Counted from the stretch's first letter, positions 30,935 to 39,934 are shown. The stretch is 64,000 nt of DNA from Aliivibrio sp. EL58 (GCF_900312675.1 NZ_OMPC01000008.1:188937-252936); one strand, 5' to 3'. Notes: generated by a model from the letters alone, not told the origin. Translations and numbers: made by a program.

Positions 30935-32083
30935 ATGAAAGCAGTACATTTTGGCGCAGGCAATATCGGTCGTGGTTTTATTGGTAAAGTTCTTTCTGAT
31001 TCAAACGTCGCTGTTACATTTGCAGACGTTGATGCTCCATTAGTTGATCAACTATCTCATGACCAATCATATAAAGTGAAAGTCGTTGGTTCTGAGTGCC
31101 AAATAGACACAGTTACACACGTAACTGCTGTAAATTCGGCAAGTGCCGATGTAATTGACCGCATTGTACATACCGATTTACTAACAACCGCGGTAGGTCC
31201 TAACGTATTAAATATCATTGCGAAAACCATCGCAAAAGGCTTAACCAAGCGTTTTGAAGCAAACAATAGCTCACCACTGAATATCATTGCTTGTGAAAAT
31301 ATGGTTAGAGGTACCACTCACCTTAAAAACGAAGTCTACTCTCATCTTGATGAATCTTTTCATGCCCGTTGTGATGAGCTAGTTGGTTTTGTTGATTCTG
31401 CGGTTGACCGTATTGTTCCGCCGTCAGAAGCGGCGAATGACGACTTACTTGAAGTGACTGTAGAAAGCTTCAGTGAATGGATTGTTGATGAACAACAATT
31501 CAAAGGTGGCGTACCTAATATTGCAGGAATGGAAAAAACAGACAACTTAATGGCGTTTGTTGAGCGTAAGCTTTTCACCTTAAATACAGGTCACTGTATC
31601 ACCGCTTATCTTGGTGCGTTAAAGGGCCATGAAACTGTACGTGATGCTATTCAAGATCCTGAAATTAGAGCTGAAGTAAAAACAGCAATGGAAGAAAGTG
31701 GCGAAGTACTTATTCGTCGCTACGGTTTTGATAAAGAATTACACGCTGCTTATATTGAAAAAATTCTAGGCCGCTTTGCGAATCCATACTTACGAGATGA
31801 GATTGATCGTGTTGCACGCCAGCCAATTCGTAAATTAGGTGAAAATGATCGCTTAATCAAACCCTTATTAGGTACAATAGAATATGGCACCAAGAACAAA
31901 ACATTACTAAAAGGTATTGCCGCTGCATTTAAATATGTCAATGAAACAGACCCTCAAGCAGTTGAACTACAAGATTATCTAAAAGTGTCAGGATTAAAAG
32001 CAACATTAGCTCATTACACAGGGCTAGATGAAAACGGTATCGAAGCGATGGAAATTGAAAAAATATTCAACGCACTAAACTAA
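30935..32083 (+). CDS. mtlD: Mannitol-1-phosphate 5-dehydrogenase
   Basis: A 382-aa NAD-dependent enzyme that oxidises mannitol 1-phosphate to fructose 6-phosphate. It has an N-terminal Rossmann motif ([13 protein letters not shown]) and the catalytic Lys/Asn/His region around [19 protein letters not shown] at 30935 (MKAVHFG) is preceded by GAAGGTAAT, and the length equals E. coli MtlD. An upstream in-frame TTG at 30920 is part of that ribosome-binding site and is rejected. Confidence 0.96.
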   Translation: MKAVHFGAGNIGRGFIGKVLSDSNVAVTFADVDAPLVDQLSHDQSYKVKVVGSECQIDTVTHVTAVNSASADVIDRIVHTDLLTTAVGPNVLNIIAKTIAKGLTKRFEANNSSPLNIIACENMVRGTTHLKNEVYSHLDESFHARCDELVGFVDSAVDRIVPPSEAANDDLLEVTVESFSEWIVDEQQFKGGVPNIAGMEKTDNLMAFVERKLFTLNTGHCITAYLGALKGHETVRDAIQDPEIRAEVKTAMEESGEVLIRRYGFDKELHAAYIEKILGRFANPYLRDEIDRVARQPIRKLGENDRLIKPLLGTIEYGTKNKTLLKGIAAAFKYVNETDPQAVELQDYLKVSGLKATLAHYTGLDENGIEAMEIEKIFNALN

Positions 32084-32093
32084 TAATAAAAAT

Positions 32094-32115
32094 AAGAGAG
32101 GCGACGGCCTCTCTT
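32094..32115 (+). repeat. Intercistronic hairpin mtlD-mtlR
   Basis: AAGAGAGGC (32094-32102) pairs with GCCTCTCTT (32107-32115) around a GACG loop, 14 bp before the mtlR start. Without a T-run, it may limit mtlR expression or stabilise the mtlD mRNA. Confidence 0.55.
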
Positions 32116-32129
32116 CTTATGGCTATTTT

Positions 32130-32660
32130 ATGACAGAAGTAATTAATGAATCTTACATTATTGAGCGATTAGACAACGCCCCATCAATGCGTGGTTTTTT
32201 TATTATTGCCGTCGATATTCTAAATGAATCTATTGACGGTTTAATTCAGCGCATTTTCCAAAAAGATAACTTTGCGGTTCAATCTGTAATTGGTCCTTTA
32301 CTACAAGATTCTGGCCCATTGGGTGATTTAAGTGTGCGTTTAAAGCTGCTCTTTGGCTTAGGTGTTCTACCGAATAAAACCTATCATGATATTGAAGGCA
32401 TCATTAAAATACGCAATGCCCTTAATTCAGCAATGGAAGATGTACAGTTCACAGATCCTCAAATAATCACCCCAATAAACAAGCTTAATTTAATTACAAG
32501 AATGGGAATGATGCAGTTAGAAATACTACCGCTAAATGATGATACTGATTTGATTTTTTATCAGATGCAAGTCGATAGACAAAAGCAAATGATCCGTTCA
32601 GGACTCTCACTTGCTATTGTAGATATTTGTTCTGAATTACAAAAAGAAAGTCCATTTTAA
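32130..32660 (+). CDS. mtlR: Mannitol operon repressor MtlR
   Basis: A 176-aa all-helical protein of the MtlR/FumE family. Matching segments are LDNAPSMRGFFIIAVDI near the N-terminus, the GPLGDLSVRLKLLFGLG motif and IRNALNS. MtlR represses mtl operons in E. coli and V. cholerae but has no DNA-binding domain, so it probably acts through a partner. It is the last gene of mtlADR. The downstream terminator overlaps its last codons. Confidence 0.9.
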   Translation: MTEVINESYIIERLDNAPSMRGFFIIAVDILNESIDGLIQRIFQKDNFAVQSVIGPLLQDSGPLGDLSVRLKLLFGLGVLPNKTYHDIEGIIKIRNALNSAMEDVQFTDPQIITPINKLNLITRMGMMQLEILPLNDDTDLIFYQMQVDRQKQMIRSGLSLAIVDICSELQKESPF

Positions 32661-32673
32661 CGGCTTTCTTTTT
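32641..32673. terminator. Bidirectional terminator between mtlR and arsJ
   Basis: AAAAAGAAAG (32641-32650) pairs with CTTTCTTTTT (32664-32673). The left arm is inside the 3' end of mtlR, and the converging arsJ stop lies 9 bp beyond. Confidence 0.65.
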
Positions 32674-32681
32674 GCAAAAAT

Positions 32682-33893
32682 TTATCTCTTAGGCAACTTA
32701 ATCGATATCACCGTAGCCAATAGCAAGAACCCAAACGACACCCATAAACAGGCAGCTAGCCCTGCTATCTGAAATACCAATCCCGATAAAATAGTCCCAA
32801 TTAAGCGTCCCATCGCATTTGCCATATAATAAAAACCAACATCCATCGACACCCCATCACCTTTGGCATAGCTGACAATTAAATAAGAATGTAGCGATGA
32901 GTTAATCGCAAACACAGCACCAAAGATTAATAATCCAATGACGATAACATATTGAGCTTGCCACCCTATTTGCACACCATAGGCAATAAGCCCAGTAACC
33001 AGAGTTAATAAGCCAGCCCACCACATTGCAGCGCGGCCATCCGGTACTTTACCTTCTGCTTTACCTGTTATTTTTGGTGCGAAGCCTTGTACAAATCCAT
33101 AACCAATCACCCACAGAGCGAGAAACCCACCAACCCACGAATGGTCCCAGCCAAAGGTTGTGCCTAAGTAAATCGGTAATGCGATCACAAACCAAACATC
33201 TCTCGCACCAAATAAAAATAAGCGCGCAGCGGAAAGAATGTTGATCTCACTCGATTTAGAAAACAGCTGTGTAAATTTAGGCTTAGATTTGGCTTTACCC
33301 ATATCTCCATCAAGAAAAGCTAAACTACCAATCAATACCACAAAAAGAACCACCGCCATGGCGATAACTGCCGCTTTAAATCCTATGGTAGAAAGTAGAA
33401 CCCCTCCTAAGAAGAAACCCGCTCCTTTTAGTGCATTTTTAGATCCCGTTAAGATAGCAATCCACTTGTAGAGAGCTCCTTCTTGATCGCTTGGCACTAA
33501 TGTTTTTATCGCACTTTTAGCACTCATTTTATTGAGATCTTTTGCGATACCAGAAAGAGCTTGAGCCGCCATTACCCAAGGGATAGTGAGCCACACAGTA
33601 GGCACAGCAAGCATCAATAATGCAAATACCTGCATCCCTAAACCGACGTTCATGGTTTTATTTAACCCCAAACGTGCACCAAGCCAACCACCAATTAAGT
33701 TAGTCACCACACCAAAAAATTCATAAAACAAAAAGAGCGAAGCAATTGCTAAGGTGCTGTAACCTAAATCATGAAAATAGAGCACCACTAACATGCGTAA
33801 TGCGCCATCGGTAATAGTGAAGTTCCAGTAATTGAACGTCACTATCATGTACTGTCGTACACTATGACTTAATTGAGAAAACATAAAATTCAT
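32682..33893 (-). CDS. arsJ: Organoarsenical efflux MFS transporter ArsJ
   Basis: A 403-aa major-facilitator protein with about twelve predicted membrane segments. The N-terminal VTFNYWNFTITDGALRML and the Asp-rich early helix match the ArsJ subfamily. ArsJ exports 1-arseno-3-phosphoglycerate, made when GAPDH uses arsenate in place of phosphate. The neighbouring gene encodes such a GAPDH and an ArsR lies upstream, so the operon supports the call. It is the last gene of arsR-gap-phosphatase-arsJ. Confidence 0.86.
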   Translation of the reverse strand: MNFMFSQLSHSVRQYMIVTFNYWNFTITDGALRMLVVLYFHDLGYSTLAIASLFLFYEFFGVVTNLIGGWLGARLGLNKTMNVGLGMQVFALLMLAVPTVWLTIPWVMAAQALSGIAKDLNKMSAKSAIKTLVPSDQEGALYKWIAILTGSKNALKGAGFFLGGVLLSTIGFKAAVIAMAVVLFVVLIGSLAFLDGDMGKAKSKPKFTQLFSKSSEINILSAARLFLFGARDVWFVIALPIYLGTTFGWDHSWVGGFLALWVIGYGFVQGFAPKITGKAEGKVPDGRAAMWWAGLLTLVTGLIAYGVQIGWQAQYVIVIGLLIFGAVFAINSSLHSYLIVSYAKGDGVSMDVGFYYMANAMGRLIGTILSGLVFQIAGLAACLWVSFGFLLLATVISIKLPKR

Positions 33894-33907
33894 CCGTTCA
33901 AATAAAA

Positions 33908-33941
33908 AAGCCCCAGAAGATAATCACTTTCTGAGGCCTTA
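33908..33941 (-). repeat. Hairpin between the phosphatase gene and arsJ
   Basis: GCCCCAGAAG... and ...CTTTCTGAGGC form an imperfect stem in the 59-bp gap. On the minus strand it is followed by a short T-rich run (TTTTTTATTTG). It could attenuate arsJ relative to the upstream genes. Confidence 0.5.
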
Positions 33942-33952
33942 TCTAAAATTGA

Positions 33953-34450
33953 TTATTTGCTAGCAAGCGCATCAATATATTCAATTTGTACTGGCTTCGT
34001 GAAGGCGCCTGGACGTAATACTTGAACCTGCTGCTTAATCACATCCAGATCCCAACCTAAGTCCAACAATAAATGCCCAGCAAGCAAGCCTGTGCGACCA
34101 GACCCGCCCATACAATGCATTGCTACCTTGCCATTATTTTCTAATACTTGTTGCAGCTCAGGAGTCGCTGATTTCCATTGTGCTGCAAACTCATCACCCG
34201 GTGCACAATCGTCTTCAATTGGTAAATAAAACCATTTCATGCCTAGACGTTGCACTTCTTCACCAAGAGAGCCTACGCCTTTTTCTGTTAACTCATCTTG
34301 GTTTAATGCCGTTGCTACCGCTTCAACACCTTGTGCTTTTAATTGCTCTAATGAGGCCGTTAACTCAACCCCTTTTGTTCCCGGACACGGAGTCAAAATT
34401 AATGCGCCATTAGTGCCAGTAACTGGTAGTTCCCAAATAGGATGTGTCAT
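33953..34450 (-). CDS. Dual-specificity-type phosphatase in ars operon
   Basis: A 165-aa cysteine phosphatase of the CDKN3/dual-specificity fold. The P-loop HCMGGSGRTG supplies His112, Cys113 and Arg119 (HCx5R), and IEDDCAPGDE supplies a candidate general-acid Asp around 80-81. It has no signal peptide and should be cytoplasmic. Its substrate is unknown. Its place between the arsenate-type GAPDH and ArsJ suggests a role on an arsenylated or phosphorylated glycolytic intermediate, or in regulation, but this is inference. It starts 30 bp after the GAPDH stop. Confidence 0.82.
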   Translation of the reverse strand: MTHPIWELPVTGTNGALILTPCPGTKGVELTASLEQLKAQGVEAVATALNQDELTEKGVGSLGEEVQRLGMKWFYLPIEDDCAPGDEFAAQWKSATPELQQVLENNGKVAMHCMGGSGRTGLLAGHLLLDLGWDLDVIKQQVQVLRPGAFTKPVQIEYIDALASK

Positions 34451-34480
34451 TTTAGATTCCTTAAAACAATGCCATTAATA

Positions 34481-35482
34481 TTAAGCTAAACCAACGTTAC
34501 GAGCCAACTCAGCAGTACGAGTTGCATAGCCCATTTCGTTGTCATACCAAGCGTAAATCTTCACCATGCGCTTACCCACAAGCATAGTAGATAGCGCATC
34601 AACAATCGTTGAGCGCTGGTCGCCTTTGTAATCAATCGATACAAGTGGACGCTCTTCGTATCCTAAAATACCGTTTAGATCACCTTGTGCTGCATCCTTT
34701 AATAACTGATTTACTTCTTCAACCGTGGTGTCTCTTTTTACTTCAAAGATAATGTCAGTCAGTGATGCATTAGCTAAAGGAACGCGTACCGCATGACCAT
34801 CAATTTTATCTTTTAGCTCAGGGAAAATTTCTACAATCGCTTTGGCAGAGCCTGTTGTTGTTGGGATCAAACTCATGCCACACGCACGTGCACGGCGAAG
34901 GTCTTTATGGGGAGCATCTAAAATGGTTTGTGTATTGGTCAAATCATGAATAGTGGTAAATGCTGCATTTTCGATACCCAACCCTTTATTGATAACTTTA
35001 ACAATTGGAGCGAGACAGTTGGTTGTACAAGATGCTGCAGTCACAATTTGGTGAACAGCTGGATCAAAAATATCGTCGTTCACACCAACTACAATATTCG
35101 CAACGCCTTCTTCTTTGACCGGAGCAGAGACAACTACTCGCTTAACACCTTGTGCTAAGTATTTATCTAAAAATACGCGCTTACGGTGCACGCCCGTCGC
35201 TTCAATCACAACATCACAACCAGACCAATCAACCGCGTCGATGTCTTTTTCTTGCGTGGTTTTAAGCTTTTGGTCACCGATGATCATAATACTTCCATCG
35301 GTAGTCACTTCATGGCTCCAACGCCCTTGAATTGAATCAAACTCAAGTAAATGCGCCAATGTATGGGTATCTCCTGCCACATCATTGATTTGTACAAACT
35401 CCAGTTCAGGCCAATCAAATGCCGCTCTTAATGCTAAGCGTCCAATGCGGCCAAAACCGTTAATACCTACTTTAATTGTCAT
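34481..35482 (-). CDS. ArsJ-associated glyceraldehyde-3-phosphate dehydrogenase
   Basis: A 333-aa GAPDH with the N-terminal NAD fold ([15 protein letters not shown]) and the catalytic [13 protein letters not shown] with its Cys. [11 protein letters not shown] near the C-terminus completes the family signature. In characterised ars operons, this GAPDH forms 1-arseno-3-phosphoglycerate from glyceraldehyde 3-phosphate and arsenate for ArsJ to expel. Context (arsR 16 bp upstream, arsJ downstream) makes this more likely than a housekeeping glycolytic copy. Confidence 0.88.
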   Translation of the reverse strand: MTIKVGINGFGRIGRLALRAAFDWPELEFVQINDVAGDTHTLAHLLEFDSIQGRWSHEVTTDGSIMIIGDQKLKTTQEKDIDAVDWSGCDVVIEATGVHRKRVFLDKYLAQGVKRVVVSAPVKEEGVANIVVGVNDDIFDPAVHQIVTAASCTTNCLAPIVKVINKGLGIENAAFTTIHDLTNTQTILDAPHKDLRRARACGMSLIPTTTGSAKAIVEIFPELKDKIDGHAVRVPLANASLTDIIFEVKRDTTVEEVNQLLKDAAQGDLNGILGYEERPLVSIDYKGDQRSTIVDALSTMLVGKRMVKIYAWYDNEMGYATRTAELARNVGLA

Positions 35483-35498
35483 CGTCTTAATCCTTAAT

Positions 35499-35828
35499 TT
35501 AGCAACACACTTTCATTGCGTTTAATTTATCAGTGTCTTTTTTGTATTGAGCTTGCAAACAATTCGATTGCTTCAAACCCTCTATAATTTTGTTTAACCA
35601 GCCTGGTAATTCGGTGCTGATTTGGTAATACACCCACTGACCTTCACGCGTATCAACCAATACACCTGATTGACGTAGCAAAGCTAAATGGCGTGAGATC
35701 TTCGGTTGGCTTTCATCTAATGCTTCTGTCAGTTGATTTACGCATAAACGACTTTCACGAGCGATAAGTAACAGACAGCGCATGCGCGTTTCATCAGACA
35801 GCAGTTTGAAAAATTGATGAGGTAACAT
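35499..35828 (-). CDS. arsR: ArsR-family repressor with atypical cysteines
   Basis: A 109-aa winged-helix metalloregulator. The recognition helix region [18 protein letters not shown] is nearly identical to classical ArsR. The As(III) site CVCDLC of E. coli ArsR is replaced by CVNQLT, leaving only Cys29 of the three. Other cysteines are Cys18, Cys90 and the C-terminal pair Cys108-Cys109. The protein probably senses arsenite through a different Cys set, as in other independently evolved ArsRs. It is the first gene of the operon, with a dyad upstream. Confidence 0.88.
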   Translation of the reverse strand: MLPHQFFKLLSDETRMRCLLLIARESRLCVNQLTEALDESQPKISRHLALLRQSGVLVDTREGQWVYYQISTELPGWLNKIIEGLKQSNCLQAQYKKDTDKLNAMKVCC

Positions 35829-35840
35829 AAAAAGCCTTAA

Positions 35841-35864
35841 ATATGGATATATGCATTTCCATAT
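35841..35864 (-). promoter_or_regulatory. Putative ArsR operator
   Basis: ATATGGA (35841-35847) and TCCATAT (35858-35864) form a perfect 7-bp inverted repeat with a 10-bp AT-rich centre, 12 bp upstream of arsR. AT-rich ATAT-type dyads in this position are usual for the family. Confidence 0.6.
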
Positions 35865-35916
35865 ATAATAGATAAAAAATGGGAAAGATCAAGGATGGAA
35901 AACTAAGTGCCATAAA

Positions 35917-35938
35917 AGATTCATATAAGATTCATATA
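35917..35938 (+). repeat. 11-bp tandem repeat between arsR and the GGDEF gene
   Basis: AGATTCATATA occurs twice head to tail (35917-35927 and 35928-35938). It lies in the divergent intergenic region, about 160 bp upstream of the GGDEF gene. Function unknown; paired activator half-sites are one possibility. Confidence 0.6.
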
Positions 35939-36097
35939 AGAAAAATAAAACAAAAAATAGCGCTTCAGCAATCACTTTCCTAAACTAAAAGATAAATAGT
36001 GTGGTTTTAAAGTTAATTCAAAGAAATTAATATTAAATAGTGATAGTTTTATAACTATATAAAGTTCAAATAATAATCGCTTTACATGGATGTGCGT

Positions 36098-37084
36098 ATG
36101 ACAGCATTTTTGACTTCTCGTTTTGATTCACAAGATAACATTATTGACCTATCAAAATGGCAAGAACTTGCAGATTTAATTGTTGATATTTTTGATGCTG
36201 ATTGTGGTGCTATTATCGAATTTACAGGCCGTTCTTTTCATACTCTTGTAAGCAGTAATAATGACACAAACTTTCTTCATCAAGGCTCTCAATGGTCTAG
36301 TGACAGTAAAAGTTTTTGTCGTACGATTGTTGAAACAGGTAAAGAGCTATACGTTCCGAATGCATTAGAGAGTGAATATTGGATAAATGCACCCGCGGTT
36401 GAGAATGGCCCTGTAAGATCATATTGTGGAGTTCCCGTCTTTCACCCTGATGGTTCTATTTATGGAACTGTTTGTGCGATAGATACAAAACATACCAATT
36501 ATAAAAATGCATTAATTAAACTATTATTTCACCTTTCAAAGCTCATCACTGCTGACTTAAAAATGGCATACGAAGCTCAACAACATAAACAAATGGCCCT
36601 GACCGATTCAATGACAGATCTACTTAATCGTCGCGGTTTAGACGTTTTAGGTAAGCAAAAACGAAAAGATGCAAAACGATACCAAAAAACTATTGGTATT
36701 CTTTATCTTGATATTGATAACCTAAAACAAGTAAATGATAATTTTGGTCACTCAACTGGAGATCAATGCATTCAAGTCTTGGCAGATATTCTAAAAAGCG
36801 AAGTCAGAGAGTCAGATCTTATCGCTCGTACGGGTGGCGATGAATTTATTGTCTTAACGTTATTAAATAAAGAACAAGAAACTGAATTAAATGCCCTTTC
36901 ATTACGCATTCGTCAACGTTACCAAAAGAAAACACAACACCAGCCAGGTTTACATATCAGTAGCATCAGTATTGGCCTGCACCTTGAATCCCATAACTCA
37001 ACAACCTCACTAAAAGACATGTTCATGAATGCTGATGCCTCTATGTATAAAGAAAAAGAGCAGAAAAAAAACACCATCGAATAA
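36098..37084 (+). CDS. GAF-GGDEF diguanylate cyclase
   Basis: About 328 aa with an N-terminal GAF sensor (about 20-155: VDIFDADCGAIIEF, SYCGVPVFHPDGSIYGTVCAID) and a C-terminal GGDEF domain (about 165-325). The catalytic motif ARTGGDEFIVL is intact, and NLKQVNDNFGHSTGDQ is the nucleotide-binding strand. There is no membrane segment, so it is cytoplasmic. The I-site RxxD reads ESDLIA (no clear RxxD), so product inhibition may be absent. ATG at 36098 has a GGA site at 36088; ATG at 36086 has none. Confidence 0.88.
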   Translation: MTAFLTSRFDSQDNIIDLSKWQELADLIVDIFDADCGAIIEFTGRSFHTLVSSNNDTNFLHQGSQWSSDSKSFCRTIVETGKELYVPNALESEYWINAPAVENGPVRSYCGVPVFHPDGSIYGTVCAIDTKHTNYKNALIKLLFHLSKLITADLKMAYEAQQHKQMALTDSMTDLLNRRGLDVLGKQKRKDAKRYQKTIGILYLDIDNLKQVNDNFGHSTGDQCIQVLADILKSEVRESDLIARTGGDEFIVLTLLNKEQETELNALSLRIRQRYQKKTQHQPGLHISSISIGLHLESHNSTTSLKDMFMNADASMYKEKEQKKNTIE

Positions 37085-37242
37085 TGTAATTCAAACAAAC
37101 TGCCAACTATTACGTATTAGTAAAAGTGATTTTCTTTTTATGGCTATTATCACGGTTTAAGAAATAAATATAATGCTCACATCCAAGCAGAGTGCACTAT
37201 TTAAATACTCTGTTAAATAATACATTCCGGCCTTTGCCAACG

Positions 37243-37261
37243 CTTTGAATTGATTTCAAAG
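37243..37261 (+). promoter_or_regulatory. Inverted repeat upstream of the NDH-2-like gene
   Basis: CTTTGAA (37243-37249) and TTCAAAG (37255-37261) form a perfect 7-bp dyad with a 5-bp centre, 24 bp before the start codon. Its position suits an operator; the binding protein is unknown. The remaining 37085-37242 holds no gene that I can see. Confidence 0.4.
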
Positions 37262-37284
37262 TTTATATTATGTGAGTAAAAATT

Positions 37285-38511
37285 ATGTCCCGAATCATTG
37301 TGGTTGGTGGTGGCGCTGCTGGCCTAGAATTATCAACCCTATTAACTAAATCAACCCGTAAACAAGATGAAATCATTTTAGTTGAACCAGAAACGCATCA
37401 CTACTGGAAACCTCGATTGCATGAAATTGCTGCTGGTACGTTCGATAGTGATTTAGATTCGGTCTGTTATTTTACTCACGGTGCTCACCATGGCTATCAA
37501 CATTACCAAGGGGCAATGACAGATATCGATCGTGAAAATCAAACCCTCTTCGTTCGTCGCCCTGATGGTACAAAATCAGGCCTAAGTTATGATTATCTTG
37601 TGGTTGCTATTGGTGCAATCAGTAATGATTTTAATACCTTAGGCGCTCAAGATAACTGTTTATTTTTAGATTCAGCAGGACAAGCTCGCCAGGCGTGGAA
37701 CCAAATTAGTCAAATATTACGTGAAGGTAAAAACAGCACTATTAATATAGTTGGTGCAGGTGCAACAGGCGTAGAGCTGTCAGCAGAATTAGCTCGAGTA
37801 AGTAAAAAACTAAAACGTTATAACGCCTCATCTTTAAATATTAATTTGATTGAAGCAGCGCATCGAGTTCTACCAAATAGTCCACAAAAAATGTCTGACA
37901 AAGTATTAAAAGAACTAGAGAAAAGCGGTGTTAATGTATTACTTGAAACTCGTATTAGTGAAGTAACGACTAATGGAATGAGAACCAATACTGATAAATT
38001 CTTGGGTGCCAATATTCAATTCTGGGCCGCTGGTGTAAAAGCACCTGATTGGCTAAATGGGATTGGGAACTTAAGCTACAACCATATGAACCAAATTAAC
38101 GTAAACCAAAATCTGAGCTCAACAGAAGATCCTCGCATCTTTGCTATTGGCGATTGTGCTGCTATTCCACAATCTGATGGTTCTTTTGTACCACCAAAAG
38201 CGCAGGCGGCTAACCGTGCAGCTGTTCACTTAGCAAAAAGCTTAGGTCGTTATTTACGTGGTAAAGAGTTAACTGATTTTACCTTCCAAGACGGTGGTAT
38301 GGTGGTTGCTGTAGGTCATCACTTTGCCGTTGGTACCTTTGCTCCAGGTACGCGTTTAGAAGGGAAATTAGTATTACAAGGTCGATTGATTCGTCGTTTA
38401 TACGATACTATTTTCCGCCTACACCAGAGAACAGTAACGGGTATGTTTACCGTTTCACGATTAATGATAACTAAGCGATTAAAGGCTTTCTTTAAACCTG
38501 CTGGTATTTAA
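37285..38511 (+). CDS. Type II NADH dehydrogenase-like FAD oxidoreductase
   Basis: A 408-aa pyridine nucleotide-disulfide-type flavoprotein. An N-terminal FAD fold (IVVGGGAAGLEL), a second NAD fold (NIVGAGATGVELSAEL) and IFAIGDCAAIP near the C-terminus follow the NDH-2 pattern. The C-terminal segment (LIRRLYDTIFRLHQRTV) is amphipathic and basic and may bind the membrane. The likely role is rotenone-insensitive NADH:quinone oxidation, but related proteins use other acceptors, so no ndh symbol is given. Start ATG at 37285. Confidence 0.82.
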   Translation: MSRIIVVGGGAAGLELSTLLTKSTRKQDEIILVEPETHHYWKPRLHEIAAGTFDSDLDSVCYFTHGAHHGYQHYQGAMTDIDRENQTLFVRRPDGTKSGLSYDYLVVAIGAISNDFNTLGAQDNCLFLDSAGQARQAWNQISQILREGKNSTINIVGAGATGVELSAELARVSKKLKRYNASSLNINLIEAAHRVLPNSPQKMSDKVLKELEKSGVNVLLETRISEVTTNGMRTNTDKFLGANIQFWAAGVKAPDWLNGIGNLSYNHMNQINVNQNLSSTEDPRIFAIGDCAAIPQSDGSFVPPKAQAANRAAVHLAKSLGRYLRGKELTDFTFQDGGMVVAVGHHFAVGTFAPGTRLEGKLVLQGRLIRRLYDTIFRLHQRTVTGMFTVSRLMITKRLKAFFKPAGI

Positions 38512-38550
38512 GTTATATCGATTCGACTTCTGATAAAAAGTGATACAAAT

Positions 38551-38581
38551 AAAATGGCAGTCAATTATAGACTGCCATTTT
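38551..38581 (+). terminator. Terminator after the NDH-2-like gene
   Basis: AAAATGGCAGTC (38551-38562) pairs with GACTGCCATTTT (38570-38581). The symmetrical A and T flanks could also serve the converging barrel-protein gene at 38629. Confidence 0.75.
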
Positions 38582-38628
38582 ATGATTATAATCTTATTAC
38601 TTTCACTATTTAGCTAAAATAATGAACA

Positions 38629-39825
38629 CTATATTCCCATCCCAACCTGGAAATAAAGCGCGGTATCTTCTTCGCTAAACGCTAAATCAATACCTGTTTT
38701 CATGCCATAGCGACGAGCAATTAAATAGCGAAATCCGACACCGTAAGCGTATTGTTCATCTTCTTTAAGTAATGAATTATGGTGTGAGGATGCGTAGCCC
38801 AATCCAGCAAATAGATTGCTTGACCAACGCGTTGTCCATTGATAATTAACTTGTCCTTCAAGCGATAGCGTCTGCTCACCTTGATATCTATTTCTTGCGA
38901 TACCACGGAGTTCAATATCAGGATAGGCAGGAGGAGGTAACACGGTTTCATCAGTGAACAACGATTTATAGTAGCCTCTAAATGCTAAAGACCATTGTGG
39001 GCTTAACGTCCAATAATGATGACCTTTCACATTAAAAGTATCAAAGTCGTAGTCACTGCCAATATCATCCCGAAACCAAAGATATTCAACCGTGTAGTTA
39101 AGCCCTTCTGTTGGATTTAAAAAATTATTCTTACTATCATATTCCATCAAAAAACCAACACCTGATGCTGTTGGCGTTGTATTCCCTAATCGATTTAAAA
39201 TTTCATCGGCTTTTGGGTGACTATTAATACTTAACTCTGGCTGAAAATATTTCTGCACGACCCCAATAAACAACGGCGTATCCTCAACTCGAAACTGAAG
39301 CTGCTGCATTCCACCGCCGCCATTCATTCCAAACTCCACACCACTATTTTCAGCAATAGGGCTAAGTGCCCCGGATTTATTATCTTGGCGATAAAACGTC
39401 ATATTCATATCGCCATAAGCTAACCCTCCCGTATAACGGATAGAATCTTTATTCCACGTTCTTCTGTGCCCTATAAACCCCATCCATGTACCATTCTCTG
39501 TTGCAAAGCCACCAGCAATGGTAATCGCAGGAGTTAATAACTGAGCGCCACCGTCTAATGATGTTGCAGCTAACTGCTTACGTTTTTCTCTTTGAGCATC
39601 GGACTCATGTAAAAACACACCAGCAAAACCAAAACCATAACCAAGGGCTGGTTCCGTAATTAAAATAGGTACCGGCAGAAAACCATACGCATTTTCAGCA
39701 AGATACTCCCCCATATCGAGATTCCCATCAATGGGATCAGTAAACTCAACCGCGAGAGAAGAAAAGGAAGTCAGAAAACTAATAAGTGTGCAGTGTTTCC
39801 ATGAGATAAAACGCATCATAAACAT
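38629..39825 (-). CDS. BamA/D15-type outer-membrane barrel protein
   Basis: A 398-aa protein with a signal peptide (hydrophobic about 12-25) and alternating beta-strand sequence ending in an aromatic-containing strand, as in outer-membrane barrels. It matches the bacterial surface antigen (D15) domain without POTRA repeats. The mid-region (GLNYTVEYLWFRDDIGSD) and the C-terminal RYLIARRYGMKTGIDLAFSEED match patatin-less D15 proteins. The function is unknown. In-frame ATG codons at 39825, 39819 and 39816 are possible starts. Confidence 0.75.
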   Translation of the reverse strand: MFMMRFISWKHCTLISFLTSFSSLAVEFTDPIDGNLDMGEYLAENAYGFLPVPILITEPALGYGFGFAGVFLHESDAQREKRKQLAATSLDGGAQLLTPAITIAGGFATENGTWMGFIGHRRTWNKDSIRYTGGLAYGDMNMTFYRQDNKSGALSPIAENSGVEFGMNGGGGMQQLQFRVEDTPLFIGVVQKYFQPELSINSHPKADEILNRLGNTTPTASGVGFLMEYDSKNNFLNPTEGLNYTVEYLWFRDDIGSDYDFDTFNVKGHHYWTLSPQWSLAFRGYYKSLFTDETVLPPPAYPDIELRGIARNRYQGEQTLSLEGQVNYQWTTRWSSNLFAGLGYASSHHNSLLKEDEQYAYGVGFRYLIARRYGMKTGIDLAFSEEDTALYFQVGMGI

Positions 39826-39893
39826 CCATATTTAAGAAGCTGAGCATAGGTAATACGGTAAGTATGGCTAAAAGTCATTCAAAAACAAAATAT

Positions 39894-39934
39894 TAAATAA
39901 AAAATGGCGATACCCATCATTGGATATCGCCATT
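39894..39934 (-). terminator. Terminator of glmS
   Basis: On the minus strand AATGGCGATA pairs with TATCGCCATT, followed by TTTTTATTTAA. It lies about 50 bp past the glmS stop. Confidence 0.85.

Noticed and set aside
34120-34478. Plus-strand open frames of 79-97 codons opposite the ars-operon phosphatase gene
   Set aside because: They are antisense to a well-supported gene with catalytic motifs intact and have low-complexity composition.
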